A DNA stretch of 64,000 nt. It comes from Nitrospirota bacterium (GTDB taxonomy: Bacteria > Nitrospirota > Thermodesulfovibrionia > Thermodesulfovibrionales > JdFR-88). The notes under the pieces are model-generated. The model saw only the letters and a program-made list of their open reading frames with translations, did no database searches and was not told the DNA's origin. Below are positions 1 through 7,866 of the stretch, in pieces; within the stretch, counting starts at the first letter, position 1, and each line of letters starts with the position of its first letter. The position numbers and the translations under genes are program-made. The stretch spans positions 62,001-126,000 of the forward strand of contig JAKBYX010000003.1 of assembly GCA_021840255.1 (NCBI GenBank). Reading direction: 5' to 3'.

Positions 1-234
1 TCGTTTGTTTTCATGAGGATAGAATAAGGAAAGCAGGGCGGGGAAATTAATAGACTATCGTCTATATAATTCCTTGAAATATAGTCATTCCTCTATGTAA
101 AATAAGCCCGGCCTCGCCAACTTCAAGGAAATACGGGCAATGACTGGAAGAGGCCAGGCAGGGCAACTCATGCGTTTTTGTATGCTATTATGAATACGAT
201 TCGGGGGGAAAGATAATGAAAAGGGAGGGTGAAA

Positions 235-693
235 ATGAAGAAATGGTTTTTAGCTGGCTTGCTTTTATTTCTTACGGCTTGTGGGGGCGGCGGGGGAAAT
301 AGCAACAATGCGCCTGCATCCGCCTTAGTAAACGCAACCGGCACCTGGAGCGGCCAATACACTTCAACCGTATATGGTGCTCAGACCGTAACGCTTAATC
401 TTATGCAGCAGGGCAACAGCATCACAGGGACATATGCCGCATCTACAGGGGCTGACGGGCAGATAACCGGCACGGTCAGCGGCGATACAACATATGTGAA
501 TCTATCCGTAACGGCGGGCAATTGTTCAGAAACGGGCGCGGGTACCGGCATCATTGACGATCAGGTCACTCCCAATACCATGAGTTTCAGTTACAAGGGC
601 AGCTCAAATTGTGGCGGCACCGAAAGCGGAACCGGCAACTTAATAAGACAGCCCACTGGGGGTGGAAGCAGCGCGTCAAACAACGTGCGATAG
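235..693 (+). CDS. small lipoprotein of unknown function
   Basis: A 152-residue predicted lipoprotein. The N-terminus MKKWFLAGLLLFLTAC is a lipoprotein signal with a lipobox (LTAC) followed by a Gly-rich linker (GGGGG). The mature part is rich in Thr, Ser, Gly and Asn with alternating hydrophobic residues, as in a small beta-sandwich, and has two Cys (NCSETG, NCGGTE) that could form a disulfide. The ATG at 235 is chosen because a GGGAGGG ribosome site lies just upstream; a GTG at 229 is in frame. No enzyme motif is visible and the function is unknown. It is followed by another small lipoprotein on the same strand. Confidence 0.7.
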   Translation: MKKWFLAGLLLFLTACGGGGGNSNNAPASALVNATGTWSGQYTSTVYGAQTVTLNLMQQGNSITGTYAASTGADGQITGTVSGDTTYVNLSVTAGNCSETGAGTGIIDDQVTPNTMSFSYKGSSNCGGTESGTGNLIRQPTGGGSSASNNVR

Positions 694-784
694 AAGATGG
701 CTCCGAAAGCAGGACCAGCAATTTAATAAATCAAACAATCTTAATGCGATTGCACCCTTTGCATGCAGAAATGAGGGTACGGGA

Positions 785-1075
785 ATGAAAAAGAAATGGA
801 TTCTTATGCTTGCCTTGATACTGGCCCCGTTCGTATTATCTGCATGTCATAAAACAGAAAACAAGGCCATAGGGCGCTATAAATTGTGGCGAGAGGGTGA
901 CAATACATGGCTATTCGATACTGCGACCGGTAAGACATGCGTTGAGTTTGCCCCCAGTGCTTTTTGGAATTCTCCTAAAGGCACCACCGAAGGATGTGCG
1001 GAGTTGGGATGGATAGCAGGTTCCGCAGCCAACATGAATAGTGATTTCAAGCCGGTGAAGGATGGCGGCCGCTAA
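785..1075 (+). CDS. small lipoprotein of unknown function
   Basis: A 96-residue protein beginning MKKKWILMLALILAPF and ending its signal at a lipobox (VLSAC), so it is probably a lipoprotein anchored in the cell envelope. The mature region is short, with WLFDTATGKTC and a second Cys in TEGCAEL. I do not recognise the family. The reading frame stays open upstream to 662, but the signal peptide and the GAGGG-like ribosome site before 785 favour this start. It lies about 90 bp after another small lipoprotein gene, so the two may be co-transcribed. Confidence 0.6.
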   Translation: MKKKWILMLALILAPFVLSACHKTENKAIGRYKLWREGDNTWLFDTATGKTCVEFAPSAFWNSPKGTTEGCAELGWIAGSAANMNSDFKPVKDGGR

Positions 1076-1128
1076 GAAGTAAAAACTAGCCCAAAAACGG
1101 CGCGGGAAGAGGATTGTAAAAGAAGGCA

Positions 1129-1584
1129 ATGAAAAAGAAAGGATTTGTTCCTGCCTACCGACTAGGATTAAAAAATTGTCTGACCCCCTCAGAAGATGTT
1201 ATGCAAAAATGGCTATGGCTGCGAGCCGTTGAATGGTGCGGCTTTCCGTTCTTTGTTACACAACCCATAGTTCCAGTTTTATTTATTTTTTTCCCCGTTC
1301 TGAAAGTTTTGATCGGATTATATCTTGTTGGCTTTTTATGGACATTCGTGCGGTATTCTTTTGTTAATGTGTTTCTCGCCAATAATGCCAGTATTTTTGT
1401 CGCAAGACTAAAATGGCCGGCATGTATTGGCAGTTTTATTTATCTCGTTGTCCATAAGCAGTGGTTTCCAGCGCTCTTGTCTTTGCTCTGGCCGTTTCTT
1501 GCTGGTTTAATCATCATTCCTGGCAAGGTCGGCATAATCGAATTATCTTTTGCTAGGAAAATTGGTTATGTCGAAGAGGAATGA
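1129..1584 (+). CDS. small integral membrane protein, unknown function
   Basis: A 151-residue hydrophobic protein. Hydrophobic segments lie at about residues 38-50, 52-78, 93-107 and 112-131, giving three or four membrane helices; the C-terminus is short and charged (VEEE). No conserved family is recognised. The start at 1129 gives MKKKGF; a second Met at 1201 (MQKWLW) is possible and would remove a polar stretch. It lies 53 bp after a lipoprotein gene in the accessory part of the window. Function unknown. Confidence 0.5.
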   Translation: MKKKGFVPAYRLGLKNCLTPSEDVMQKWLWLRAVEWCGFPFFVTQPIVPVLFIFFPVLKVLIGLYLVGFLWTFVRYSFVNVFLANNASIFVARLKWPACIGSFIYLVVHKQWFPALLSLLWPFLAGLIIIPGKVGIIELSFARKIGYVEEE

Positions 1585-2071
1585 AACTCATTGCTGGCCT
1601 TCTCAGATTGTCAGTGCAGAATCTTAAGTTTGCTCGTTTTATGGAAAACGCCGTTTGTTGCCCGGGAGGGCTTGTTCCGTTTGTTCGTTCTGTTCGTTTG
1701 TTAAGGCTTTGGAAGTTGTGGGATTTAGCCCGGAAGTGATCATTTTCCTTCCTCTCAATGCGGCGGCCTCCCTGCCGGTCGGCCGCCTGACCCTCCCCGC
1801 CTGCCTAACATCTGTGATACCTTTCCTTGGCGGTCGCTTTTTATGGCCCGTATCGCCGTCGCGCCCTGAAATCTGACAAATTCACAAAGATAACAAAGTT
1901 ATCGAATCGGACATTTTCACAAAGAAACAAACTCCGTTATTGTCTCTACCAAAACCCTTCAAAAAGAATCTTCCGCGGCAGACCACCTCTGCCCAGTGGA
2001 AAACCATCGGGAAAACCCCATGGAAAACCGTGGCCGGTTGCCCCCTCCGCTATTATTCAGTAGGGATTACT
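1585..2071. other. gene-free stretch, GTTCGTT-rich
   Basis: No convincing gene is seen in about 490 bp. The notable content is a short run at about 1674-1702 of imperfect TTTGTTCG/TTCTGTTCG units (four copies). Open frames here on the plus strand (1655-1876, 1827-2063) have no recognisable composition or ribosome sites. Confidence 0.5.
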
Positions 2072-2560
2072 ATGCAGGAAATCCGTCTCGATCATAAAAG
2101 GGCTCCAGGCATGGAAGAACTTGCGTTTGCGAATTTTTGTCATGGCGCTACCGGGAGTTTGACTTTTTTGCGCAAACGATTTATTTTATGTTTAGGATTA
2201 AGTTGTAGTCGGCTTCCCGATGAGTGGGAGCAAAAAATGAGGCCAAGGATCTGGCAGAATAGCCGTCCTTGGTTTTTTATTTCTTGGGCGGCCCTGGAAA
2301 GGATAAAGCCCAAGATGAAAAAAAGAATCTTCTCGGACCCTTCGATTGTCGCATTCTTCGAAGCCTCAAAAAAACCCTTTCGGATAATTCCTCAACGCGC
2401 CTCTAATGGGCAAGTCGAATTTTTGGTTGAGGGCGAGGGCATAGATCAGGCGCTGGATGAATTGTACAGCAATAGACAAGTTGGAGTGCTTGATTTTATA
2501 AAATCACTGAAAGGACTTAGGTCGAGTATTTTTGCTTTAAAAGGTGGCCGGAATGGATAA
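2072..2560 (+). CDS. hypothetical protein upstream of primase
   Basis: A predicted 162-residue protein of unknown function. Its last codons overlap the primase start by 8 bp, which suggests translational coupling and supports the reading frame near the 3' end. The C-terminal third (EFLVEGEGIDQALDELY) has ordinary soluble-protein composition; the N-terminal part is odd and the start uncertain. ATG 2072 is a compromise: the frame is open from 1940, and later Met codons (for example 2237, after AGTGGGAGCAAAAA) are equally possible. No domain recognised. Confidence 0.4.
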   Translation: MQEIRLDHKRAPGMEELAFANFCHGATGSLTFLRKRFILCLGLSCSRLPDEWEQKMRPRIWQNSRPWFFISWAALERIKPKMKKRIFSDPSIVAFFEASKKPFRIIPQRASNGQVEFLVEGEGIDQALDELYSNRQVGVLDFIKSLKGLRSSIFALKGGRNG

Positions 2561-4520
2561 GCAAGCCATCCTTGACCATCTCGATATTCGGGCCTTCTAT
2601 GAAAAAGAGTTATCTTCTCTTAAGAAAAAAGGAAAAGATTTTTTTGCCCTTTGCCCCTTCCATGACGAAAAAGACCCTTCCTTTAAAGTGGACCTTGAGA
2701 CAGGGGCCTTTCATTGTTTCGGCTGTGATAAGAAAGGCAGCATCTTTGATTTCTTTATGGCTCGGCATGAAGTGGATTTCCCGACAGCTAAACAAGCCCT
2801 TGCGGAACGTGCGGGGATTGCTTCAACCCCAAAAAAAAGAATCAAGGACACCTATGACTATACAGACGCGGCCGGAAACCTTCTGTTTCAGACTGTCCGC
2901 TTTGAACCAAAAGACTTCCAGCAGCGGCGGCCCGATGGCAAGGGCGGCTGGATATATAACATTCAAGATGTCCGGCTTGTACCTTTCAATCTGCCGACTA
3001 TTATCAGAGCCGAAACCGTTTATATAGTTGAGGGAGAAAAAGACGCTTTAGCCCTGAAAGCATGGGGCTTGACCGCAACCTGTAACCCGATGGGAGCATT
3101 GAAGTGGAAGCCCGAATACAATGAGTATTTCAGGGGCAAACGGGTTATCATCCTTGCCGATAATGATGAGCCGGGCCGGAAACACGCGCACCAAGTAGCT
3201 CAAGGGCTTACAGGGATAGCTGAATCAGAAAAACTTATTGAACTCCCCGGCCTGCCGGACAAGGGCGACGTTTCGGACTGGATAGCCCAGGGCGGTGCTA
3301 AAGAAGCCCTGCTAAATATAATCAATCAGGCCCCGGAATACGATCTGTCCAATTGTCCAGCTATATATATAAGACAAATTGGACAGTTGGACAATTCAAT
3401 ACCAGAGCCGATTTCCTTCCTCAAAAAAGGCTCAGACCTACAGGCCCTTGAATGCCGGGTTGAATGGGCAATTAATAAACTTCTGCCGCGCCAGTCCATA
3501 ACCCTGTTACATGGACGGGGCGGCATAGGAAAGACCTGGCTTGCCCTGATTATGGGCAATGCAATTTCCAAGGGATTACCTTTCGCGGAGATTCAGACCA
3601 ATCAAATGCCCGTTATCTTCATGGATTTTGAAAACTCGCTGCCCGTCCTTGTGGAAAGAGTAAAAAAGGCGGGCTGTGAAGATGTTCTTTTCTGGCATAA
3701 CTCAAATGAGACCATGAAGCCGCCAAAACTGGATAGTAAAGAGTGGACGGCATACGCGTCCCTACCCGCCGGAGGGCTACTTATATTCGATACTCTCCGG
3801 GCCGCCCAGGGCCAGGATGAAAACGACTCTCAGCACATGGCTTTTATAATGGGACGGCTGAAAGACTTAAGGGACAAGGGTTATACAATCCTTTTGCTTC
3901 ACCATACCCCAAAAGGCAATGATCGGACTTATAAAGGCTCAACTGCGATTCTCGATCTTGCCGATCATGTTCTAAGCCTTCACCGGGTAAAGAAAACAAA
4001 TCCCGATGAGATCATAGAGGATGAGGACGACCCGGATTGCAATTACCGGCTTGGAACGAAAGACAAGACCCGGTATGAGCCTTTCCATATTTTTCTAACC
4101 TTCGACCCGGAGAGGGGCTTTACGGTAGCCAAAGACCCCGATATTAACGACATCGAGGCCATTCATGAGTTCTTATCCGGCAAGGGCAGGTTGAACCAGT
4201 CTCAGGCTTTTGAGCTTGCCAAAAAAGAACTGGACATAAAGAGCAAGGGGCTTTTCCTCAAGCTCATGCGCAAGGGAGAGGACAAATATTGGACGGTAGA
4301 AAAAGAGGGCCGGGCTCATTTCTATCAAGCTGTCCAACTGTCCTATATAGATACTCCGGACAATAGGACAATAGAAAAAAACCTGTCCGAAACGAAAAAG
4401 ACAGACGGGCCGCCCGATAGCCCACAAACTCTTGATAGTAGCCAATTGTCCAATTGTCCGAACCCTTCCGGGACAGTTCGGACAGATGAGGAAATAACTG
4501 TCCATGAGGTGATTGAATGA
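2553..4520 (+). CDS. primase-helicase: CHC2 zinc finger, Toprim and RecA-like ATPase
   Basis: A 655-residue replication protein of mobile-element type. A CHC2 zinc finger is formed by C34-x2-H37 and C55-x2-C58. A Toprim-like domain follows (VEGEKDA at about 160-166, ADNDEPG at about 203-209), then a RecA/RepA-like ATPase with Walker A GRGGIGKT (322-329) and a hydrophobic strand ending in Asp, LLIFDT, as Walker B. Such fusions prime and unwind DNA for phages, satellites and integrative plasmids. ATG 2553 sits about 6 nt after AAAAGGTGG; GTG 2544 is also in frame. The C-terminal about 60 residues are low-complexity (QLSNCP, DNRTIEK) and are encoded by a cluster of GGACA repeats. The next gene overlaps it by ATGA, so it belongs to an operon. 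Confidence 0.85.
   Translation: MDKQAILDHLDIRAFYEKELSSLKKKGKDFFALCPFHDEKDPSFKVDLETGAFHCFGCDKKGSIFDFFMARHEVDFPTAKQALAERAGIASTPKKRIKDTYDYTDAAGNLLFQTVRFEPKDFQQRRPDGKGGWIYNIQDVRLVPFNLPTIIRAETVYIVEGEKDALALKAWGLTATCNPMGALKWKPEYNEYFRGKRVIILADNDEPGRKHAHQVAQGLTGIAESEKLIELPGLPDKGDVSDWIAQGGAKEALLNIINQAPEYDLSNCPAIYIRQIGQLDNSIPEPISFLKKGSDLQALECRVEWAINKLLPRQSITLLHGRGGIGKTWLALIMGNAISKGLPFAEIQTNQMPVIFMDFENSLPVLVERVKKAGCEDVLFWHNSNETMKPPKLDSKEWTAYASLPAGGLLIFDTLRAAQGQDENDSQHMAFIMGRLKDLRDKGYTILLLHHTPKGNDRTYKGSTAILDLADHVLSLHRVKKTNPDEIIEDEDDPDCNYRLGTKDKTRYEPFHIFLTFDPERGFTVAKDPDINDIEAIHEFLSGKGRLNQSQAFELAKKELDIKSKGLFLKLMRKGEDKYWTVEKEGRAHFYQAVQLSYIDTPDNRTIEKNLSETKKTDGPPDSPQTLDSSQLSNCPNPSGTVRTDEEITVHEVIE
3345..3396. 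repeat. GGACA/TGTCC repeat cluster inside primase gene
   Basis: Two TGTCC units 8 bp apart (CTGTCCAATTGTCC at 3345-3358) and, after an AT-rich spacer with TATATATAT, two GGACA units in the opposite orientation (GGACAGTTGGACAA at 3381-3394). This resembles a rep-protein binding array with an AT-rich centre, but it lies inside coding sequence. Confidence 0.4.
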
Positions 4521-4590
4521 GGTGCCTTGTGCTGGACAGTTTCAAGGCTCGGACAGATACCGGGGAAATGGAAATTAAACCCGGACAGAT
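4329..4590. repeat. second GGACA/TGTCC repeat cluster
   Basis: At least ten GGACA or TGTCC pentamers in about 260 bp, in both orientations, spanning the primase 3' end and the start of the next gene (for example CTGTCCAACTGTCC at 4330-4343 and ATTGTCCAATTGTCC at 4445-4459). The density is far above that of neighbouring DNA. They could be iterons for a replication initiator or a relic of repeat expansion. Confidence 0.4.
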
Positions 4591-4894
4591 CGTCTCTCTC
4601 CCGAAAGAGGCTGCCATCAGGCTTTTGAATGAGAGCAAGGTTGAACCCATCCAGAGGACAGCCATAAAGGTCTATTCCCGTATCCTTGACGCCTGCCTTT
4701 GGGTTGTCCAGGACGAGGCGGACCGGGAAGCCCTGCAAGCCTCAGAGGGCATAAGCAGCGCTGTCTATACCGTGGACGAAGTACACAGGCTCTATGAGAA
4801 AAAGGCCGGTCCTACTATCCTCCGGCGCGTCCACGAGGTCAAACAACTATTCCCCGGCTCGATAATCCGGGAAGTCAAAAAGGAGACCGCCTAA
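4517..4894 (+). CDS. hypothetical protein of the integrated element
   Basis: A 125-residue soluble protein without a recognised domain. It begins MRCLVLDSFKART and contains a PGQIVSLP segment that looks like a small beta-barrel or SH3-like N-terminus, followed by predicted helices. It starts inside the stop of the primase-helicase (ATGA overlap) and ends two bases before the next start, so it belongs to the element's replication operon. An accessory replication or DNA-binding role is conceivable from context only. Confidence 0.65.
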   Translation: MRCLVLDSFKARTDTGEMEIKPGQIVSLPKEAAIRLLNESKVEPIQRTAIKVYSRILDACLWVVQDEADREALQASEGISSAVYTVDEVHRLYEKKAGPTILRRVHEVKQLFPGSIIREVKKETA

Positions 4895-4895
4895 T

Positions 4896-5291
4896 ATGTC
4901 AGATTCCGTCAATTACCGTCAGACTGAGTTGACCGCGAAGCAGCTAAAGGCAATCCCGGCCATTCTTGCGGCCCGTACTGTAACCGATGGCTGCCGGGCG
5001 GCCAAGATTTCGCGGGAGACCTTCTATGCCTGGCTCCAGGAACCGGCCTTTAAAGCTGAATACATGCGCCAGACCGGGGCCATGATAGATACCGCTCGGG
5101 AGAGCCTTAGGAGCATTGCAGGGCAGGCCGTGGAGGTCTTACGGAAGCTCCTGTCTTCCGATCAGGATAGCGTTCGGCTAAGGGCGGCCCAGTCGATAAT
5201 CGAGGCCACCTTGAACTTGAAGCGGGACCAGGCCGTTTCCGGGACCTTAGTAATCCAGGTCAAGGGCCAAGAAAAGAAAGCTAACCAATGA
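4896..5291 (+). CDS. HTH protein, phage terminase small subunit-like
   Basis: A 131-residue protein with an N-terminal helix-turn-helix (about residues 13-50: KQLKAIPAILAARTVTDGC then AAKISRETFYAWLQEP) followed by a helical region with a Leu/Arg-rich segment. This layout is typical of phage small terminase-like or transposase-like HTH proteins (phBC6A51 type) that recognise DNA. A GGAG site precedes the ATG. The next gene overlaps by ATGA. No large terminase is nearby, which fits a satellite or integrative plasmid more than a complete prophage. Confidence 0.6.
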   Translation: MSDSVNYRQTELTAKQLKAIPAILAARTVTDGCRAAKISRETFYAWLQEPAFKAEYMRQTGAMIDTARESLRSIAGQAVEVLRKLLSSDQDSVRLRAAQSIIEATLNLKRDQAVSGTLVIQVKGQEKKANQ

Positions 5292-5491
5292 ACGAGCTTG
5301 AACGCAAAATATCCAAGCAAGACTCCATATGCAGGGATGCGAAATATGCCGGGATATGTCTGGACATTGCCGGTCATTTTTTTTCGGATTTGAAAATCAG
5401 AAATCAAATTTCCGGATGGGCAATCCGAGAGGGTGACGGTATGCCATTGCATAGGAGCATGAATGGCTATCTGGAAACGGCACGAGCATAA
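5288..5491 (+). CDS. small hypothetical protein
   Basis: A 67-residue open frame that overlaps the preceding HTH gene by ATGA, the only good support for its being real. The sequence has two Cys (SICRDA, AGICLDI) and no recognised motif. It ends 12 bp before the excisionase-like gene. Function unknown. Confidence 0.4.
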   Translation: MNELERKISKQDSICRDAKYAGICLDIAGHFFSDLKIRNQISGWAIREGDGMPLHRSMNGYLETARA

Positions 5492-5503
5492 GGCAGCGGC
5501 CCT

Positions 5504-5875
5504 GTGAAGATCGAGAGAGACGACATATCGCCGGAAGCTTACCAGGCAATAGCATCCGCGGTTCTGGAAATGCTCAAGCCCATGATCTCCGGCAGCGGAA
5601 AGAGCGCCGGTGAAGACACCGTTTTCGATAAGAGGGGTCTTGCCGCGTATCTCCACGTTTCGGAAAGCACGATCAACAAGCTTGTCATGAATAAGCAGAT
5701 ACCGCATTTTAAGATACAAGCCGGGCAATCGGGAGGGGTACGTTTCCGGCAGCGGGACATAGACAAGTGGATGCAGCGGCATACTGTCCCGGAAGTAACC
5801 CCATGTACCGGCAAAATAAGCCATGCCCGCCCTGCGGATTATTTATCAAATGACCGCCGAAATAATCCCTTTTAA
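5504..5875 (+). CDS. excisionase/AlpA-like DNA-binding protein
   Basis: A 123-residue protein with a central MerR-like winged helix of the HTH_17/AlpA type (residues about 44-88): DKRGLAAYLHVSESTINKLV, a turn, then KIQAGQSGGVRF and RQRDIDKWM. This is the usual fold of excisionases and element-encoded directionality factors. The start is a GTG at 5504; no strong ribosome site is seen, so the N-terminus is uncertain. Position upstream of the integrase suggests it helps excision or regulates the element. Confidence 0.65.
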   Translation: MKIERDDISPEAYQAIASAVLEMLKPMISGSGKSAGEDTVFDKRGLAAYLHVSESTINKLVMNKQIPHFKIQAGQSGGVRFRQRDIDKWMQRHTVPEVTPCTGKISHARPADYLSNDRRNNPF

Positions 5876-5965
5876 ATCAAATAGATAATAGCCACTATGC
5901 TCTAAACTATGCACCTTGATAAATATCTCTTTACTTAAACATTGTTTAACTATAAGATAGAACAC

Positions 5966-6175
5966 ATGAAACAATGGACGCCGGAAGAAATCAAGGCATT
6001 CAGGCAGAGGCTAAATCTTTATCAAAAGGATTTGGCCGCATTGTTACGGGTAACTGAGCAATACGTTTGCAATCTTGAAAAGGGGGTGAGATCACCGAGT
6101 AATACTATGAGGGCCTTACTTGACTGCCTGGAAGGGCAGCACACGGAAAAGAAAACGGGAAAGAAAGGAGAGTGA
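5966..6175 (+). CDS. XRE-family HTH regulator
   Basis: A 69-residue protein consisting of one Cro/CI-type helix-turn-helix (IKAFRQRLNLYQKDLAALL, then VTEQYVCNLEKGVRSPS). It is probably a repressor or transcriptional switch of the integrated element. ATG 5966 is preferred; a TTG at 5942 would add eight residues. It overlaps the integrase's upstream reading frame by a few bases and precedes the likely integrase start by 8 bp, so the two are probably co-expressed. The upstream region 5876-5965 is AT-rich and is a good place for a promoter. Confidence 0.7.
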   Translation: MKQWTPEEIKAFRQRLNLYQKDLAALLRVTEQYVCNLEKGVRSPSNTMRALLDCLEGQHTEKKTGKKGE

Positions 6176-6183
6176 AAGGAAGC

Positions 6184-7257
6184 ATGGCGAAGCACAAGGG
6201 CATCTATAAGCAGCGCGGCTCAGACTTTTACTGGATACGTTACGCCGGGCCGGACGGCAAGATTATTAGAGAGTCCACAAGGACCGCCAATTTCAAAGAA
6301 GCACAGGCAAAGCTAGAAAATCAGCGGAAGGCTATCCGGGACGGCAAGGAGCCTGAGCCTATCAAGAAAATCCCCAATTACACCTTTTCACAGCTTGCCG
6401 GAGAGTACATGAAATGGTGTGAACGGCAGCGGGGATTCAGGGCAAAAAGAAGCTGCATACTTCAATTAACGGAAGCTTTCGGCATTCTGCAATTAAGGCA
6501 GATCAATACCAAGCTCCTTGAGCAATTCCAGAGCGACCGGATAAACAAGGGGAATAAGCCCGCCACGGTAAACCGCCTTATTGCCACGATCAAACACTGT
6601 ATCCATAAGGGCTATCAATGGGAAATGTGCGGAGAGGAAACCTTGAAGCGCGTCCGCCAGGTAAGGCTACTGGAAGAAAATAACAGGCGCTTACGGTATT
6701 TATCGAAAGAGGAATGCCGGGCGCTTCTTGAAAACTGTCCCGGACACCTTAAGACAATCGTTACCTTTGCCCTGAATACCGGATGCCGGAAAGGGGAAAT
6801 CCTCTCTCTTAAATGGGAGAATGTAGACCTCAAGCACGGTTTTATCAGGCTGGACAGGACAAAAAACGGGGAGCGCCGGGACATTCCTATAAGCGATACC
6901 CTCAAAGCCGCGCTACAAGGCCTTACAAGGCGGCTGGACGTTTCCTATGTCTTCCATGACCCGAACACCGGAAACCCTTACCAGGACGTAAAGAGAAGCT
7001 TTCAGACGGCTTGCCGGAGGGCCGGAATAGCGGACTTTCATTTCCACGATCTCCGGCATACATTTGCGTCTCATCTTGTTATGGCCGGGGTAGACATAAC
7101 CACGGTCTCAAAGCTCCTTGGACACAAGAGCCTGACCATGACTTTAAGGTACGCACATCTAGCGCCGAATCATTTACAGAATGCCGTGAATATGCTGAAT
7201 ATCACCGGGGAAGAAAAGCGGACTGCATATTTACTGCATAGCGCGGCAGCTAATTAA
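6184..7257 (+). CDS. tyrosine recombinase / integrase
   Basis: A 357-residue phage-type integrase. The N-terminus has an AP2-like arm-binding region (IYKQRGSDFYWIRYAG), then a SAM-like core-binding domain (about 60-160) and a catalytic domain. Catalytic residues are visible: Arg202 (TGCRKGE), Lys227 (TKNGE), His288 and Arg291 (HDLRHTFASH), His314 (LLGHKS) and Tyr323 (LRYAHL), so it should be active. ATG 6184 follows an AAAGGA site; an in-frame GTG lies at 6172. The gene ends 35 bp from the 3' end of tRNA-Arg, the classic arrangement for an element integrated into a tRNA gene. Confidence 0.92.
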   Translation: MAKHKGIYKQRGSDFYWIRYAGPDGKIIRESTRTANFKEAQAKLENQRKAIRDGKEPEPIKKIPNYTFSQLAGEYMKWCERQRGFRAKRSCILQLTEAFGILQLRQINTKLLEQFQSDRINKGNKPATVNRLIATIKHCIHKGYQWEMCGEETLKRVRQVRLLEENNRRLRYLSKEECRALLENCPGHLKTIVTFALNTGCRKGEILSLKWENVDLKHGFIRLDRTKNGERRDIPISDTLKAALQGLTRRLDVSYVFHDPNTGNPYQDVKRSFQTACRRAGIADFHFHDLRHTFASHLVMAGVDITTVSKLLGHKSLTMTLRYAHLAPNHLQNAVNMLNITGEEKRTAYLLHSAAAN

Positions 7258-7292
7258 TTTGACAATGAAAGGTAAGCCCTTGAAAAATAAAG

Positions 7293-7366
7293 CGCGCCCA
7301 GAGGGATTCGAACCCCCGACCTGCGGATTCGTAGTCCGACGCTCTATCCAGCTGAGCTATGGGCGC
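7293..7366 (-). tRNA. tRNA-Arg (anticodon ACG)
   Basis: Read on the minus strand the gene folds as a cloverleaf: acceptor stem GCGCCCA/TGGGCGC, D arm AGCTCAGCTGGATAGAGC, anticodon loop CTACGAA with anticodon ACG, and T arm GGGGG-TTCGAAT-CCCTC. The discriminator base is G and CCA is not encoded. The 3' end faces the integrase gene and is the likely attachment site of the element to its left. Confidence 0.95.
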
Positions 7367-7461
7367 ATCCGGTACGGATTTTCTGATGAATGCTGCCTTG
7401 CGGAAACCTGCGCTGCACGGCAGGCCTGCATGCCCAATTATTTTAATCTCAAAACCGGAAG

Positions 7462-7490
7462 TTGTCAATTTATAAAATATTTTTTACAAT
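7462..7490 (+). promoter_or_regulatory. sigma70-type promoter for rpsO-pnp
   Basis: TTGTCA (7462-7467), 17-bp spacer, TACAAT (7485-7490). It predicts a start near 7497 and a leader of about 90 nt before rpsO. Confidence 0.6.
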
Positions 7491-7496
7491 AGTTCC

Positions 7497-7586
7497 TTTA
7501 CAGAGCGGCGCAGGTGTGTTATTATTCCTACTTAAAGAGGAATATAATTAGAAAAGGAGCCCCTGGAAAAGGGCAAGGAGTGAAAA
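7497..7586 (+). promoter_or_regulatory. rpsO 5' leader, possible S15 autoregulatory RNA
   Basis: The leader can form ATTCCT/AGGAAT (7524-7529 with 7538-7543) and a second GCCC/GGGC hairpin just before the ribosome site. S15 commonly represses its own mRNA through such structures; the assignment here is inference from position and pairing only. Confidence 0.3.
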
Positions 7587-7856
7587 ATGGCATTCAGCAA
7601 AGATCAGAAAAAAAGCATCATTGATAACTACAAAATCCATGAGAAGGACACGGGCTCGGCTGAAGTGCAGATAGCCCTTTTAAGCGAAAGAATAGGCTAT
7701 CTCACCGAGCATTTCAAGACCCACACCAAGGATCATCATTCCAGAAGGGGCCTTCTTAAGCTTGTCGGCAAGCGCAGGAAGCTCCTTGATTATCTGAAAT
7801 CCCACAACAAGCCCGGCTACGAAAAAGTCATCGAGGGCTTGGGCATCCGGAAATAA
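7587..7856 (+). CDS. rpsO: 30S ribosomal protein S15
   Basis: An 89-residue protein of exactly the normal S15 length. It has the family signature [16 protein letters not shown] (about residues 20-35) and [20 protein letters not shown] (about 50-69), which form the helices that bind 16S rRNA helices h20-h22 and start assembly of the 30S platform. An AAGGAG site precedes the ATG. It lies 10 bp upstream of pnp, the conserved rpsO-pnp pair found in most bacteria, and is probably transcribed from the promoter at 7462-7490. Confidence 0.98.
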   Translation: MAFSKDQKKSIIDNYKIHEKDTGSAEVQIALLSERIGYLTEHFKTHTKDHHSRRGLLKLVGKRRKLLDYLKSHNKPGYEKVIEGLGIRK

Positions 7857-7866
7857 AGAGATAAAA

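Noticed and set aside
1..7290. Left attachment site of the integrated element
   Set aside because: Only 7-base matches to the tRNA 3' end were found (for example near 4742), too short to be an attachment repeat.
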